Source of the DNA: Conchocele bisecta
Taxonomy: Eukaryota > Mollusca > Bivalvia > Lucinida > Thyasiridae
Assembly (NCBI GenBank): GCA_029237695.1
Contig: CM055266.1
Location: 116,825,370 to 116,889,369, forward strand
Direction of reading: 5' to 3'
Length of the DNA stretch: 64,000 nt
The position numbers and the translations under genes were made by a program. The notes beneath the pieces are model-generated. The model was not told where the DNA came from and did no database searches. It worked only from the letters and a program-made list of their open reading frames with translations. This document shows, piece after piece, positions 50,695 to 62,845 of this stretch (the stretch's first letter is position 1; every line of letters starts with the position of its first letter).

Positions 50695-51412
50695 ATTTTA
50701 CGGGTCGGTGTTATTGGTTTACTTGAGAGGACACCATTTTCATTCACAACTAGCATGTTGCAATTGGACGGCTCGTCAAGTGAACCTTTTAACAAGTTGA
50801 CTAGATTTATATATTCATTGTTCCATACCTTGTTTTTAACATTAATGGAAATATGGGACGCAATACTCTCATCATCGAACATATTTTTGGTGGCTGTTCA
50901 GGGAACTTCATAAACATTTGATTGTCCTTACCCGTACTCAGCTGTACAGTGTCGCTGATCACTGGTGCATTGGTGGCCGGTGGTCCCCGTGCGGATAGCG
51001 GTGCAACAATGGGCGGCGGCGCCTGGACGGGTAATGGTGCCTGGACGACGAGTGGTGCCATGGCGAATGGGGGTGCCATGCCGGGCGGCGGTGCCTGGAT
51101 GGGTGGGTGTTCCATGCCGGGCGGCGGTGCCCGGACGAGTGGGTGTTCCATGCCGGGCGGCGGTGCCTGGCCGAGTTGGTGTTCCATGCCGGGCGGCGGT
51201 GCCTGGAGCGGTGGGTGTTCCATGCCTGGCGGTGGTGCCTGGACGGGCGGCGGCGCTTGGACGGGCGGCGGCGCTAGGACGGGCGGCGGCGCTAGGACGG
51301 GCGGCGGTGGTGCTTGGGCAGGGTACCGTCCACGGTTTCTCTGGCGGCCACGTCGCACCGGACCTACGTCGCCTCGCGGCTGTACATTTCGCATCGGGTA
51401 ACGTCTGGGCAT
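50652..51412 (-). pseudogene. Proline-rich gag N-terminus of the retrotransposon
   Basis: Starts MPRRYPMRNVQPRGD, a basic region, followed by about ten repeats of a decapeptide-like APPPGMEHP unit (51000-51310), then a shift into DNA encoding HISINVKNKVWNNEYINLVN and PITPTRKIWLIDNG, a conserved-looking gag core. The DNA is GC-rich and repetitive here, so both strands show long open frames; the minus strand is the one consistent with the element. Confidence 0.65.
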
Positions 51413-51539
51413 TATATCTAAGGGTGGAAGTTATTTATTAGTATCAGTGCGATATTTTGCTAGTGCTACTAGAAAGCACTGGATCAAATCAATCATTGGG
51501 TAAAGTGTACGAGGTACTGATGTAACTCGCATAGCTAAA

Positions 51540-52030
51540 CGTATATTAATATTTGTAATGAATATGTCTTTAATGACCTTGACCCTGGTTGTCTGACCAT
51601 CGCGATGTGGTCTTGGTCATGTGTGCCATAACGTGGCATGCGTAGTTATATATTGTGACCAAATATTGTCCAAATCCTGAGTGTTTGACATAAAGTGTTT
51701 AATGACCTTGACATTCAGTGTCCTTGATCATTGGGACGTGGGTCATGTGCGCAACAATGCAGCATACCTGGATACACATTGTGACCGAATATTATTAAAA
51801 TTCGACAAGTACTTACAATGTAATGATGTAAAAAAAACGAGCTAAACACAACTTAACATTTGAAATGACCAAGTGTAGTGACCTTGCCATGAAGTGTCCT
51901 TGACCATTGGGACGTGTGGGCCATGTGTGCAACAATGCGGCATACCTGAATACATTATCATGAACGTTAACGCCATTGGGACGTGGTCATGTGCGCACTG
52001 ATGTGGCGGCATACCTATGTACACCACATG
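51540..52030. repeat. TGACCTTGACC tandem repeat block
   Basis: Four degenerate units of roughly 100-130 bp with tgaccttgac, cattgggacgtgg and catgtgcgcaac phrases. Non-coding. Confidence 0.6.
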
Positions 52031-54639
52031 ACCAAATTTACGGGAAAAGTAACTTAGAAAAAGTATTGTCAATTGTTGAAGGGCTTACGCCGACGACGAC
52101 GAAATTGCTAATCCTACGTCCCGGTCCTGCTAAAGCATGCGTGACCAGAATCATGTGTATGCGTCTGATGACATATTGCCCCTTTAATCTTACATGTAAA
52201 CACGTTGGCGAAAGTATGCAGAGAAATGAAATGGCAGTTTGGTTACAAGTATACGATTATGATAATTATATTCCGATTTCATTCCGTTATCTCGCGGCTT
52301 ACGAGCTATGGTTGAACTTAAAGTATTGAACGATCATTTTACAATTATGGGAATCACTAGGTGCATTCGCGCGATATTTTGTGGTCAAAGAGAAATAACT
52401 GATCGTTGGACACCCGAAATAGTTACTTTGTCCAGTGGATTGCGTTCGAAAAATTTTAGTTACCGTTCTATGAACACATAACGATTCGTAGAGACAGAAC
52501 CGGTTACCAACTACAAGACATTACACTGCGCAGTATATCGGCGCGAACAAATCACCTCCACCTCAAAATCACATCCATGCATTGCCCATCTCGGATGTAA
52601 CAACGCACCATGTGATCTAGGCAGGATGGGAAATGTGTATCGTAGGCTCGAACCCTGGATCCTGAAGTACCGTACCGGTGACCCTACATATACTATCAAC
52701 TGTGAACAAGCGTGGCATGATGAAAACAATGGTAAAGAGATTTTCCAATTTTCGATTGGCCTCGTGTCGCAATTATCGGACCACGTTGGCTAAATTCATT
52801 ATCGAGTACAGGTATAGCGCGCACGTGCAATAAGTGGAATTAGACGTTCCGATTGGTGGCCATTTGAAATTTCGCGTATTTCGTGGAAATTTACCACGGG
52901 TGTATTCACAAACTAAGCAGCATCTCGCATGTACATTCACAAAATGTGTTACATAAACATACCCAGAGATATATCGGTTCAAAAGTGGGAAGTTTCTAAA
53001 GTGGCCGAGTATAAATTGCACATTTTGACAGAATTTAAGACGCACATTTTCAATTATTAATTTAGTGAAATCATAATTGCCAAAATAATTATTGGGAGAT
53101 AACAATATTGCCATCTGTCTGCTCACCCCGCGTACGTCCGCCATTTCACACACGATGCTGCGCGGACCTCACAGGCGAGATGATCCCCCCCAGACGGATT
53201 TGAGCATATTCGTTCTAACCATATATGTGGCCCGAATTCCGGAATGTGTTTAGGGGAGATATTGGGACAGAATGATATCAAAGGGGGCATACCATCGGGG
53301 GATGGGGTGGTATCGGGAGTTTGTGGTTTACGGATATGTTTCTGAAATAGCGCCAACGAATATCGGAATTGGAGACCAGCTACATGTACATGAAGGTGCT
53401 GAATGGATCGTCTCTTGCATAGCCCATCATAAATGGAGACAATTACGAGATGACATCGTAGCAATACCCGGATAAATAGAAAGGATGCAATTAAATACAC
53501 GATTATCTTGCGAGGTACAACCAGACCTTCAATCACGCGTATGCAAGAAAGAGGAGGGTAACTGTCGATTGCACAAAACGTGCACAGGCCAGGCCGATGC
53601 CATGAACATACATGTAGCTGTGGTTACTAGGTCAATTCAAAGTATAAAGAATATGTCCTTATAGTAAACTGCTTATAAATTTTGGTTAAGTTGTAGTTGC
53701 ATGGGACCTTGATAAGATGGACCGAAGTGGCATGACAACGTTATGTGAATACACGAAGCTGCCACGTCTAAACACATACTAGCTGCACTCGCAGGGAAGG
53801 CCCTTTGGAAAACAGCACCGCCCAGCGCCGGTGACTAGAAAGCAAGTTGCATAAATACTTCTTCCTCGATAGCAGTACGCATCGGGCCGACCCACGAACT
53901 CTGAACACGTGGGATCTAATTCCAAGCTTAAATTACCAATGGAGTAATATAGAACATATACCCAGTAGTGCAGCTAGATACATGTAGCAACTTTGTAGTG
54001 AAATAGTTTTAAAACAAGGCAACATGTGTACAACAAAAGATAATAATAAAAACTCAATGTAAACACAATACTTATCTGGTATGAAATTACGTCTGATCTG
54101 GTTGCTTCTTTTCGAGAGAAAGGTTGTGCCAACCACATGGGTGGCTTTATATAGTGCTGAGAATTAACCCGTGCTTGACGACTAAGTCGGCCTGGACCAA
54201 GAACAGCATACAATTTGTAACACGTGCAACCAGTGTAGCCCCAGATCAGCCTGCACATAAGCATATAATAAACACGACACACACTAGATGACAGGACGGA
54301 CAAGCATTATTACGCACGCGAAAATAGGTACGACCAAACCCAGACTCCCAGAGTATTATTTGGTAGCACACTGGCGGCTTTGGTCAAAAGGGGCGAATTC
54401 CCAGATCCATGATACGTATCGGGCGACGATGGCCCGAACGGTCAATCCCTATAATAAAGGGGTCTATTCGTTATAAATAGACCAGATTAATGACCTATGA
54501 TGTTCGATAGCTTGGAAATCATCTAAACAAAAGTTAAATTTTGAAAATCGATACTTATGTAACTGTAAAGAAGTTGGCAAGCTTCTATGAAACAGACAAT
54601 AGGCACCAATTTATTCCGTCCAACCCGACTTGCCTACAG
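52031..54639. other. Intron or intergenic DNA, nothing recognised
   Basis: No domain, repeat array or RNA gene recognised on either strand. The longest frames (up to 137 codons) lack family motifs. Repeats flanking the retrotransposon may be here but could not be picked out by eye. Confidence 0.45.
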
Positions 54640-54835
54640 CCAGGGTTGGGCCGTAGCCTAGCGGATATGGCATTGAACTTCAATACCGAAGGTTGCGAGT
54701 TCAATCCTCATCCTAGTCGTGAAAAATACTTGCATGGTATTTCCATACCACTGGTCTGTCGGATGACACTTTGATCCTGTCCCTACAATATGACCTTAAC
54801 TGCTACTGGGACGTTAAACCCCATTTATTTCATTA
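54640..54835 (+). mobile_element. tRNA-derived SINE
   Basis: A box tagcctagcgg (54654-54664) and B box agttcaatcc (54698-54707), then ccactggtctgtcggatgac, atgaccttaactgctactgg and gacgttaaacccc. Full length and similar to 44592-44772, so at least two full copies of this SINE family are present. Confidence 0.88.
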
Positions 54836-55500
54836 TACCCCCCGCAACAAGTTGTGGGGTGGTATACTGGAGTTAGGTTGTCCGTCCGTCTGTCCATGCG
54901 TCTGTGTGTGCGACCGTGCGTCCGTGCGTCCGTGCGTCCATGCGTCCATGCGTCTGTACGTCCGTAAACTTAACATCAGCGAAATATTGTTATAACTTCT
55001 ATTGCCTTCATCTAAAATGCTTAATATGTCACACATGCATTCCTGTAAGGCTCTACTACCATGCTGTGCCAAATCCACGACTGTCTAACCCCCGCTGATC
55101 CCATGGTCAAGGTCAAATACTTAGTCTCTTTACAAAACTTAACATCAGAGAAATATTGTTATAACTTCTATTTCCTTCATCTAAAAGTCTTAATATTTCA
55201 CACATGCATTCCTGTAAGGCTCTACTACCATGCTGTGCCAAATCCACGACCGTCCAACTCCCGCTGATCCCAAGGTCAAGGTCAAGGTCAAATACATGGT
55301 CTCTTTACAAAACTTAACATCAGAGAAATATGTTATAACTTCATCTAAAATTCTTAATATTTCATGCATGCATTCCTGTAAGGCTCTACTATCATGCTAT
55401 GACATATCCCCTCTGATCCCATGGTCAAGATCACATACTTAGTCTCTTTACAAAACTTAACATCAGACAAATCGGTTATAACTTCTATTTCCTTGCTCGG
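54836..55500 (+). repeat. Diverged about 170-bp satellite with hairpin head
   Basis: Head ccccgcaacaagttgtgggg, a run of gtccgtccgtctgtcc-type repeats, then about three units containing ggtcaaggtcaaatac, caaaacttaacatcagagaa, acacatgcattcctg and ctgtgccaaatccacgac. Unit layout parallels the 168-bp family at 1097-2315. Confidence 0.75.
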
Positions 55501-55850
55501 ATCTGCTTCACATTCACGTTCGTGCCGCCCCCGCTAAGCCCAGAGCCCACACTTGGAAAATTTTACATATTTAGGGCTACCTGGACCCACGCGGGGGGTT
55601 ATTCCGTAAGCCTCGCTTAGTGACCAATCTAGTTTAATCAGTACAACTTGACTTTGCTCAGGAGCTCCAGGGTTAAGATTTTGTAAACATTAAAGAGTAT
55701 TATACCCCCAGATTTCAAACTCAATGCGGTATTTATCACCCCCCCCCCCCCCCCCGCGAACGAGTTTGTGGGTGGGGGGGGGCGTGGGGGTGAGCGGGGA
55801 CTATATGGAGTCAGGCTGTCCATGCATCCGTTAAATAAATACGATCAGTT
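55501..55850. other. Short unique stretch with a C18/G-rich run
   Basis: Contains a C run at 55739-55755 and a g-rich gtgggggggggcg block opposite it. No gene recognised. Confidence 0.5.
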
Positions 55851-56345
55851 TTTAGCCAGGTTTTTTGCGAGAAAACAATCAGGCTATTGGATTGGCGAAT
55901 GCGGAAAGTGGGCGGCCGGTGGGCGGGGAGGGGTGTGAGGGCGGGCGGGGGCGGGCGCGTCCACAATCAATGTTAAGTTTTCGTGTTTGAGTCCATTTCT
56001 TTTTTACTGTACCACATAGGACCAACAAACTTTCACAGCTTCATAACCAAGGGGTGCCCACCACATATCACTATCCAACATCATTTTCATGTTACCTTTT
56101 TTTGAACTTGACCCATTTTTTCCGCACAGTCGACTTAGCCATTTTCAATGTTAACTTTTCGTATTTACAATGTTAAGTTTTCGTGTTTAAGTCCATTTCT
56201 TTGGTACTGTACCACCTAGGACCACCAAACTTTCACAGCTTCATAACCAAGGGATGCCCACCACATACAACTATCCAACATGTGACCAATTATTTTACCT
56301 TGACCTATTATTTCTACGTAATTGACTTAGCCATTTTCAACGTTA
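55851..56345 (+). repeat. Family 1 hairpin-headed repeat
   Basis: tagccaggttttttgc ... caggctattggattggcgaa head, G/C-rich stretch, then two body units with aatgttaagttttcgtgttt and accaccaaactttcacagc. Same family as 890 and 4848. Confidence 0.7.
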
Positions 56346-56731
56346 CCTTTTTAACGTACGTCTGGTTAAAGTTTTTTGGTTAAAGTTTTTCGTTATACTA
56401 TATCTCTGCAACTGCTTCACCCATTACCTTGAAACTTCACATGGGTGTTTATCATCATCCATATTTTCATTCTACCCCCCAACCATGCGGCCCCTGTGCC
56501 CAATGTCAAGGTCAAATTACTTTGAATTTTTTTGTTAAAGTTTTTTTTTGTGTACCATATCTCTGCAACTGCTTCACCCATTACCTTGATACTTCACATG
56601 GGTGTTTATCATCATTGTCGCGCCCGCTTGCGGAAAGTGCGATATAGTCAGCATTTTGGCATACGTCCGTCCGTCCGTGTGTCCGGTTAAAGTTTTTTGG
56701 TTAATGTTTTTCCATCTACTATATCTCTTTT
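56346..56731 (+). repeat. Family 3 repeat with GGTTAAAGTTTT body
   Basis: Body block ctctgcaactgcttcaccca, ttaccttgaaacttcacatg occurs twice, and the head cgcccgcttgcggaaagtgc gatatagtcagc is at about 56625. Interrupted at atatctcttt by the Helentron-like element; the right side of the same repeat resumes after 58803. Confidence 0.65.
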
Positions 56732-57762
56732 TAGCTCACCTGAGCGAAGCTCATGTGAGCTATTGTTACCGCAATGTGTCCGTCGTCGTCCGTCGTCCGT
56801 GAACATTTTCAAACGTCTTCTCCTCGGTAATCATTGGGCCTATAGTCACCAAACTTCATGGTTATGGTCCTTAGGTAGGGCGATTACAAAATTGTTAAAA
56901 TGACGTCATTACGTAATCCAAGATGGCCGCCGTCTAAAAATAGCATTACAATTATTTTTGACCGAATATGGTCATGTCATATATCAAATTGAAGGTATCA
57001 ATGAGGTGATCACTCTGGTGCATTTTTTGTCGAAATCGGATTGTTATGTCATCCAAGATGGCCGCCGAAAGGTCAAAAGGTCGTTCTTTTATTAGAGATT
57101 TCAAAATTCTTCTTCACATGAACCGCTTGGCCCATGGTAGCCAAACTTAAAAGTTATGGTCCATGGGTGAAGCCTTTTCAGATTTGTTAAAATGGAGGTC
57201 ATCGCTAATCCAAGATGGCTGCCGTCTCAAAATAGCATAAATTCTTAAAAAATCTTCTCATGAACCGCTAGCCGGATTTCAACGAAACTTAGTAGGAATG
57301 ATCGATGTACAATGCTCTTTCAAAGTTGTTACAATGGTGATCCCGGGGTCAAAAATTGGCGTTGCCCGTGGGGTCAAATTAGGGTCAATTTTTATTTTTG
57401 ACGAAATATGCTCATGTCATATATCAAATTGAAGATATCGATGAGGCGATTGCTCTGGTGCAATATTTGTCGGAATCGGATGATTATGTCATCCATGATG
57501 GCCACCAAAAGGTCCATTTATTCAAGATTCTTTTTCTCAGGAACCACATGGCCGATGCTGGCCAAACTTCATAGTAAGTTAAGATCCTTGGGTGAAGCAT
57601 TTTCAGATTTGGTAAAATGAGAGTCGAGTCATCGCTGAATCCAAGATGACCGCCATCTAATAATAGCACAATTTGTTTAAAACACATGAACTCACTGTCA
57701 CATTCTCCTCTAGTGTTCATGGAGTCAGGTGAAAGCATTAGGGTCCATCCTGGTTCTCTTGT
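56732..57762 (+). mobile_element. Helentron-like element, second copy
   Basis: Same ends and body as 5833-7028: tagctcacctgagcgaagc at the left and tcaggtgaaagcattaggg then ggttctcttgt at the right, with an internal deletion. It lies in a T run of the family 3 repeat; the uninterrupted form of the same site (tctttttttttagtgtccatg) is at about 18530-18550. Confidence 0.75.
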
Positions 57763-58803
57763 TTTAGTGGTCCATGCCATGCTCATATGAGCTATGTTAC
57801 CTGGCAATGTGTCCGATCGTCGTCCGTCGTCCGGAACAGTTTCAAACGTCTTCTCCTCGGTAATCATTGGGCCTATAGTCAACCACACTTCATGGTTTAT
57901 GGTCTTAGGTAGGGGGGAATTACAAAATGTTTAAAATGACGTCATTACGTAATCCAAGATGGCCGCCGACTAAAAATAGCATTACAATTATTTTTTGACC
58001 GAATATGGTCATGTCAATAAATCAAATTGAAGGTATCAATGAGGTGATCACTCCTGGTGCATTTTTTTTGTCGAAATCGGATTTGTTATGTCTTCCAAGA
58101 TGGCCGCCGAAAGGGTCAAAAGGTCGTTCTTTTATTAGAGAATCAAATTCTTCTCACATGAACCGCTTGGCCCATGGTAGCCAAACTTCAAAGTTATTGG
58201 TCCATGGGTGAAGCCTTTTCAGATTTGTTAAAATGGAGGTCACGCTAATCCAAGATGGCTTCCGTCTCATAAAATAGCAAAATTCTTAAAAAATCTACTC
58301 ATGAACCGCTAGCCGGATTTTCAACGAAACTTAGTAGAATGATCGATGTACAATGCACTTTCAAAAGTTGTTACAGATGGTGATCCCAGGGTCAAAAATG
58401 GCGTTGCCCCGTGGGGTCAAATTAGGTCAAGTTTTATTTTGACGAAATATGCTCATGTCATATATCAAATTGAAGATATCATGAGGCGATAGCTCTGGTG
58501 CAATATTTGTCGGATCGGATGATTAAGTCATCCATGATGGCCACCAAAAGGTCCATTTAATTCAAGATTCTTTTTTCTCAGAACCACATGGACGATGCTG
58601 CCAAACTTTCATTAGTAAGTTAAGAATCCTTGGTTGAAGCATTTTCAGATTTGGTAAAATGAAGTCGAGTCAACGCTGAATCCAAGAATGAACGCCATTC
58701 TAATATACACAATATTGTTTAAAACACATGAACTCACTGTCACATTCTCCTCTAGTGTTCATGGAGTCAGGTGAACGAATTAGGGCCATCATGGTTCTCT
58801 TGT
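57763..58803 (+). repeat. Indel-rich tandem copy of the Helentron-like element
   Basis: After about 17 bp of flank (tttagtggtccatgcc) the element starts again within its head and repeats almost all of 56750-57762, with dozens of single-base insertions and deletions (for example cattttttttgtcg against cattttttgtcg). Right flank gttttagtgtccatgcctcg. Confidence 0.8.
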
Positions 58804-61650
58804 TTTAGTGTCCATGCCTCGCCCCAAGGCGCGACATGGCAGGCCACGGCGATCTAGTCCTGCAAAAAGTGGGTATAAATTTGTTATCCAATGACCAATG
58901 CTTGGAAAAAACCTGCTTCGTGGCTTTGCCTCGTTTCTTGTTATCTCATTGCAAGATTTGTAATTCTGTATTTTCAGCAACTTTTTCAGAAGTTTGCCAT
59001 CTTGCGTTTACCAGTATCTGATTGAGATGATGTAACATTGTGTTTTAATTCTGTGAGTTGTCTTTGTAGCCTGGTATCAGGAAACATTTCTTTTTTTCAT
59101 GAAAGGACCGTCCTGAGCATGACGTTAAACTGTTCCTGTGGGTGAAATATTAAAACATCACAACATTGTCCTGAGCAGACGGGCGCGATGAGTTCGCTAA
59201 GCACTAAATTGGTATCTCCTATGTTTCAGTTTTCTTAGTATACTTGTGTTAAAAGATTGTATCGGTTAGCCGATTTGAGTAAAATAAAATAAATAAATTA
59301 GAAAATGGTTAAATGTCATGTGACAAATACTCATAAAGCAATTTTAAGATTGACAGTTTTGTAAGTTCAAGTGTAATTACATGAAAGGAAACAGCTGTTA
59401 TGATGCTTATATTTGGCTTTTACTAGGCTAAGTTGTCTATGTCGCGTGTGGTTCTACATCAACGTATGCTACATCAGCGTTCGCTGGAATAATTTTGATT
59501 GACAGAGCACGTAAAGATCGTTGCATAATATAAAACTGAAAGTTACCATGACTTTGCTAGAAAGAGCTTTAATGAAATTGCACAGTAAAAAGTCATTCGG
59601 CTTAAAAATGGATATCAATCAATAAACATGCGATGTGTTGACGTCATTTCTAGAATATTTGTGTAGTATCATGTGCAGCATAGACCAATTTAGCTTCAGT
59701 TAGGACACAATACTGTAACAATTTCAAATGGATATTTTAAAATGCAGAAAATTCCAAATTCTTTATGCCCCATCATGATGATAGTTTAGGATTACACTTG
59801 TCTATTCGTCCATACTGCCTATCCATCTATCCCAATAGTTAATGTAGTTACTGTCACATTACCTCGGGGGGGGTGGGGGGTGAGCATATTGTTGCTGCTT
59901 TGTCTGTCCGGCGTCGCCAGATCTGGCGTTAAATTTTTTTTCATTTATTTCTGAATCAAGGCCTCATCGGGGAGCATTTGTTGGTTTTACCGATCTTTCT
60001 GGTTTATTGTGTGTGTGTGTCCTGAACATTTTTGAAAAGAGTAAGGTGTAGTTACGATGTTTTTTGGTTTCACCGACGAGTGTCACAATATCATTTTCCG
60101 TGATTCAAAAGGACATGTACTAGTATACGTTACAGTTCATCTGTTGCAGACTTTAAAAAAAACTGTCACTGCGATGTCAAATCTAAGATACGTCTATTTG
60201 AATGATGCAAGATGATATACAGTATTGTGATAGCACACATTGCAGTAATGTGTTTTCAGGTTAGTAGTCTAGAGGAATAATGTCAATTTTTACCCTAACC
60301 CAAAATTCTCGGTTAAAGTTTTTTTCTTTGCTGATATTAGTTTGTGTGGTCATGTGGAATGAGATCCTGGTGATGTGCATTCTCACCCTTGGCTTTTGAG
60401 AATTCCAAGATGGGCCGCCATAGGTCAACCGCAAAGCTAGGAATGTTCAAATCATTTGCAAAATTATATTTAAATGATTTATATGCTTTTAACTATAATG
60501 CCAGTTACATTTCTTGAAGACTGTATATAGATACAGATGAGTACATTTTAAGTCCGTTCTAAAAATTCAGATGGCCACTAACACTCACAATATAAGGAAT
60601 TATAACAGTTGAATTTAAAATGATAGTACATGTAATACAGTGTACCTGTAGGGAATGAAGTTGTTTCTGTATATTTAAACATAATTAGAACAAACGATAT
60701 TCAAAATGGCCGCCTTGCATATGCAACATGAGTAAAAACTTATAGGCGCTAAAGCAACTTGACACTTGAGCTAACCACCTGTATACTTGACATTGTCAGA
60801 TCGCTAAGACAGGTGATAAAACTAATACTGGTTAAAGCTAAATTAAATTTTAATCTACGAACAACAGCGTAATTATGTGGATTGTGACTAGAGATATGGA
60901 TCAGTAAAGGTGTTGTTTGCCTTACATTCTTCAACCATGAAAACACTGTATTTTTGCGTCCGAATTTAATCCTAATATTTGTAGATTACGGCTTGGTGTT
61001 CAGTGTAAAACATCCCGGCTCATTAGATGTTGTACCTAAACACAATGTGTGTCATTTTCTAAAAATATTTACAGAGCCTGTGATATTGCTTTTCCGTAAA
61101 TAACATCAAAAGTTGACGAAATTTTTTCAAAGCAAATGTGGGAATACCATTCATTAACTGTTGACCTTCATTGAAAACATCATAAATTTATGTAAATATT
61201 CTTTGTGTCAATAACGCACATGCATTTTAGGTACAAAATCGCACGGCTTGTCACAAATATCCAATGTGGTCCAGACATCAGTCCAATGAGTGCACGCACC
61301 ACTGTCTGGCAGCCAATCAAATGGTACTAAAGAAGGCTGTGTTTACAAACCATGAATGGGCGTGCGAAGCAATACGAACGTTTATACTTCAAAAATGAAT
61401 TGTAAACTAGTTTACAAAAAACTAAAATATTGACTAATAACTAATAAGTGTAGATTCAGCTCTGTTAATGAACCATGCTGACCATGCCTACCAATTTTTC
61501 ATTCAGTCTATGGTCGAGTATCATTCTTCAAACTACTCATTGACCATTCAAGTTGTTAATTTGACGGTCACATCATCCATATAATACATATAGTTGTTAG
61601 AATGTTATGCTTGAAAACCGAAAACATGATGAAATCTGTCAAAAAGGAAC
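58804..61650. other. Long non-coding stretch, nothing recognised
   Basis: 58804-58860 is the tail of the family 3 repeat. Beyond that, AT-rich sequence with isolated aagatgggccgccat (about 60408) and aaaatggccgcc (about 60704) phrases, and a G run near 59864. No gene seen on either strand. Confidence 0.45.
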
Positions 61651-61652
61651 AT

Positions 61653-62745
61653 TCAGATCAGCTTTAGGATGTCCATTGTGGGTGTTACTGGTGTACCAGC
61701 CGTATGGTGATAGATTTCCAGAATCATCTTACATTTAGACCCATCAAAGTCGGCAGGATCAATTGCGGAGGGTATGTATCCAGTGAGTGCCGCCATATAT
61801 ACACCTGCAATGTGCACTCTTGACGATTTACGGAATATGCTGCAATAGTTTGGTGGCCAAGATTTAAGTTTTGGTACTGATGCCATGCTTCGTCCAACTT
61901 TTGAGGACCACAATCATTATATGAGCCTCCTGTGGTGGAACTGCATGGTGGAAACCCATAGCAGTCTAGAATGAACGGCGTCACCACTTTAAGAAAATGG
62001 TCAAGAAGCGCTATGGCGACTCCGAGATTTTGCCAGCATGTATTTTCCACTGCATAACACCTTTCATGCTGATATCTTTCCGATCCCAAAGAAACAGGCA
62101 ACCGTGTCACACCCTGTTAGTCCATAGCATACTGAGAAGATGTGGAACAAAGTTCACGATGCTTGGCATATTGTTTCATAATGACAACTACATCGCGTCC
62201 TTTGACCGGTGCTACATCATGACATGACCAGACAGTCCCGAATGAATAGATATGGAGGAGCAGAATTAATGTCTGTGGTCGTCAGCAATAATGAGCGTAA
62301 AGATCTAACACTGATGTAAGAAGCTTGTTGTACAATCAGAGTATCAGATCTACATGCGTTGATCTCATGTCGTGGTTTCTCAGTGAGAACACCATTGTTG
62401 ACTTCAATTGGTACAGGTCAACTTGAGAGTTGCGTGATGGGTGTGTCCTGGATATTTCCCAGATATCATTACATATCAAGCTCAATCAGTTGGGCCTTAA
62501 TCAAAGTGGCAAACGACTTGATGCCTACTATTAAATATTTGAATTGCCCCTTGTTCTCGACCACTCGTTTAAAGTCCCTTGTACTGCTTTCCACCATACC
62601 TATCGAAGTGAGATTATACGTTTCATTGTTTCAGTGACCTTCTCGTTGTGTGCGGAATCGTTGTATGTTGTCCTGAACTGTCCCTGGGGAAGGCTATGGT
62701 ATAATCCATAATACTGCACAGCCATCTCTGTAAATGGCATCTACA
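61653..62745 (-). pseudogene. Second family of XPG/FEN-like transposon protein (copy D)
   Basis: Heavily broken minus-strand reading. In order: YRDGCAVLWIIP (about 62705-62740) and GTVQDNIQRF; SDTLIVQQASYISV (about 62320-62360), matching the EADT motif of the other copies but with E lost; LLTTTD (about 62280); LTGCDTVACFFGIGK (about 62080-62125), the nuclease helix-turn-helix motif; KVVTPFILDCYG; and PPNYCSIFRKSSRVHIAGVY with DPADF, the C-terminal block. The order of motifs is the same as in copies A-C, but the sequence is clearly a different subfamily. A decayed transposon gene. Confidence 0.65.
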
Positions 62746-62845
62746 TTAGCTGTTGCTTCAGATTGAGAACTGGTGATATCAACTCAAGTTCTTCAAATTT
62801 GATTTGGATTTGGCTTCTCTGAGATGTTCTTTCATTTAATGGAGA
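62746..62845. other. Junction between nuclease family D and polymerase fragment
   Basis: Non-coding spacer between two converging or diverging element remnants. No ends recognised. Confidence 0.35.

Larger units (their letters stand above)
46050..51412 (-). mobile_element. DIRS/Ngaro-type tyrosine-recombinase retrotransposon
   Basis: Minus-strand order: proline-rich gag start, gag zinc-binding end, reverse transcriptase, RNase H, tyrosine recombinase, SGNH hydrolase. A recombinase in place of an integrase, plus a C-terminal SGNH hydrolase, points to the Ngaro branch of DIRS retrotransposons (family knowledge). Each part is broken by frameshifts or stops. The terminal repeats were not identified. 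Confidence 0.82.

Noticed and set aside
50922..51441. Plus-strand glycine/alanine-rich frames opposite the gag start
   Set aside because: Shadow of the repetitive GC-rich minus-strand gag; the other element genes are all on the minus strand.
52773..53536. Overlapping minus-strand frames of 126 and 137 codons
   Set aside because: No family motif, no splice-site support and biased toward chance composition; the missing PABP exons do not match them.
61997..62637. Plus-strand frames of 76 and 92 codons
   Set aside because: They lie antisense to the nuclease family D remnant, whose GCD...GIGK motif gives the strand.
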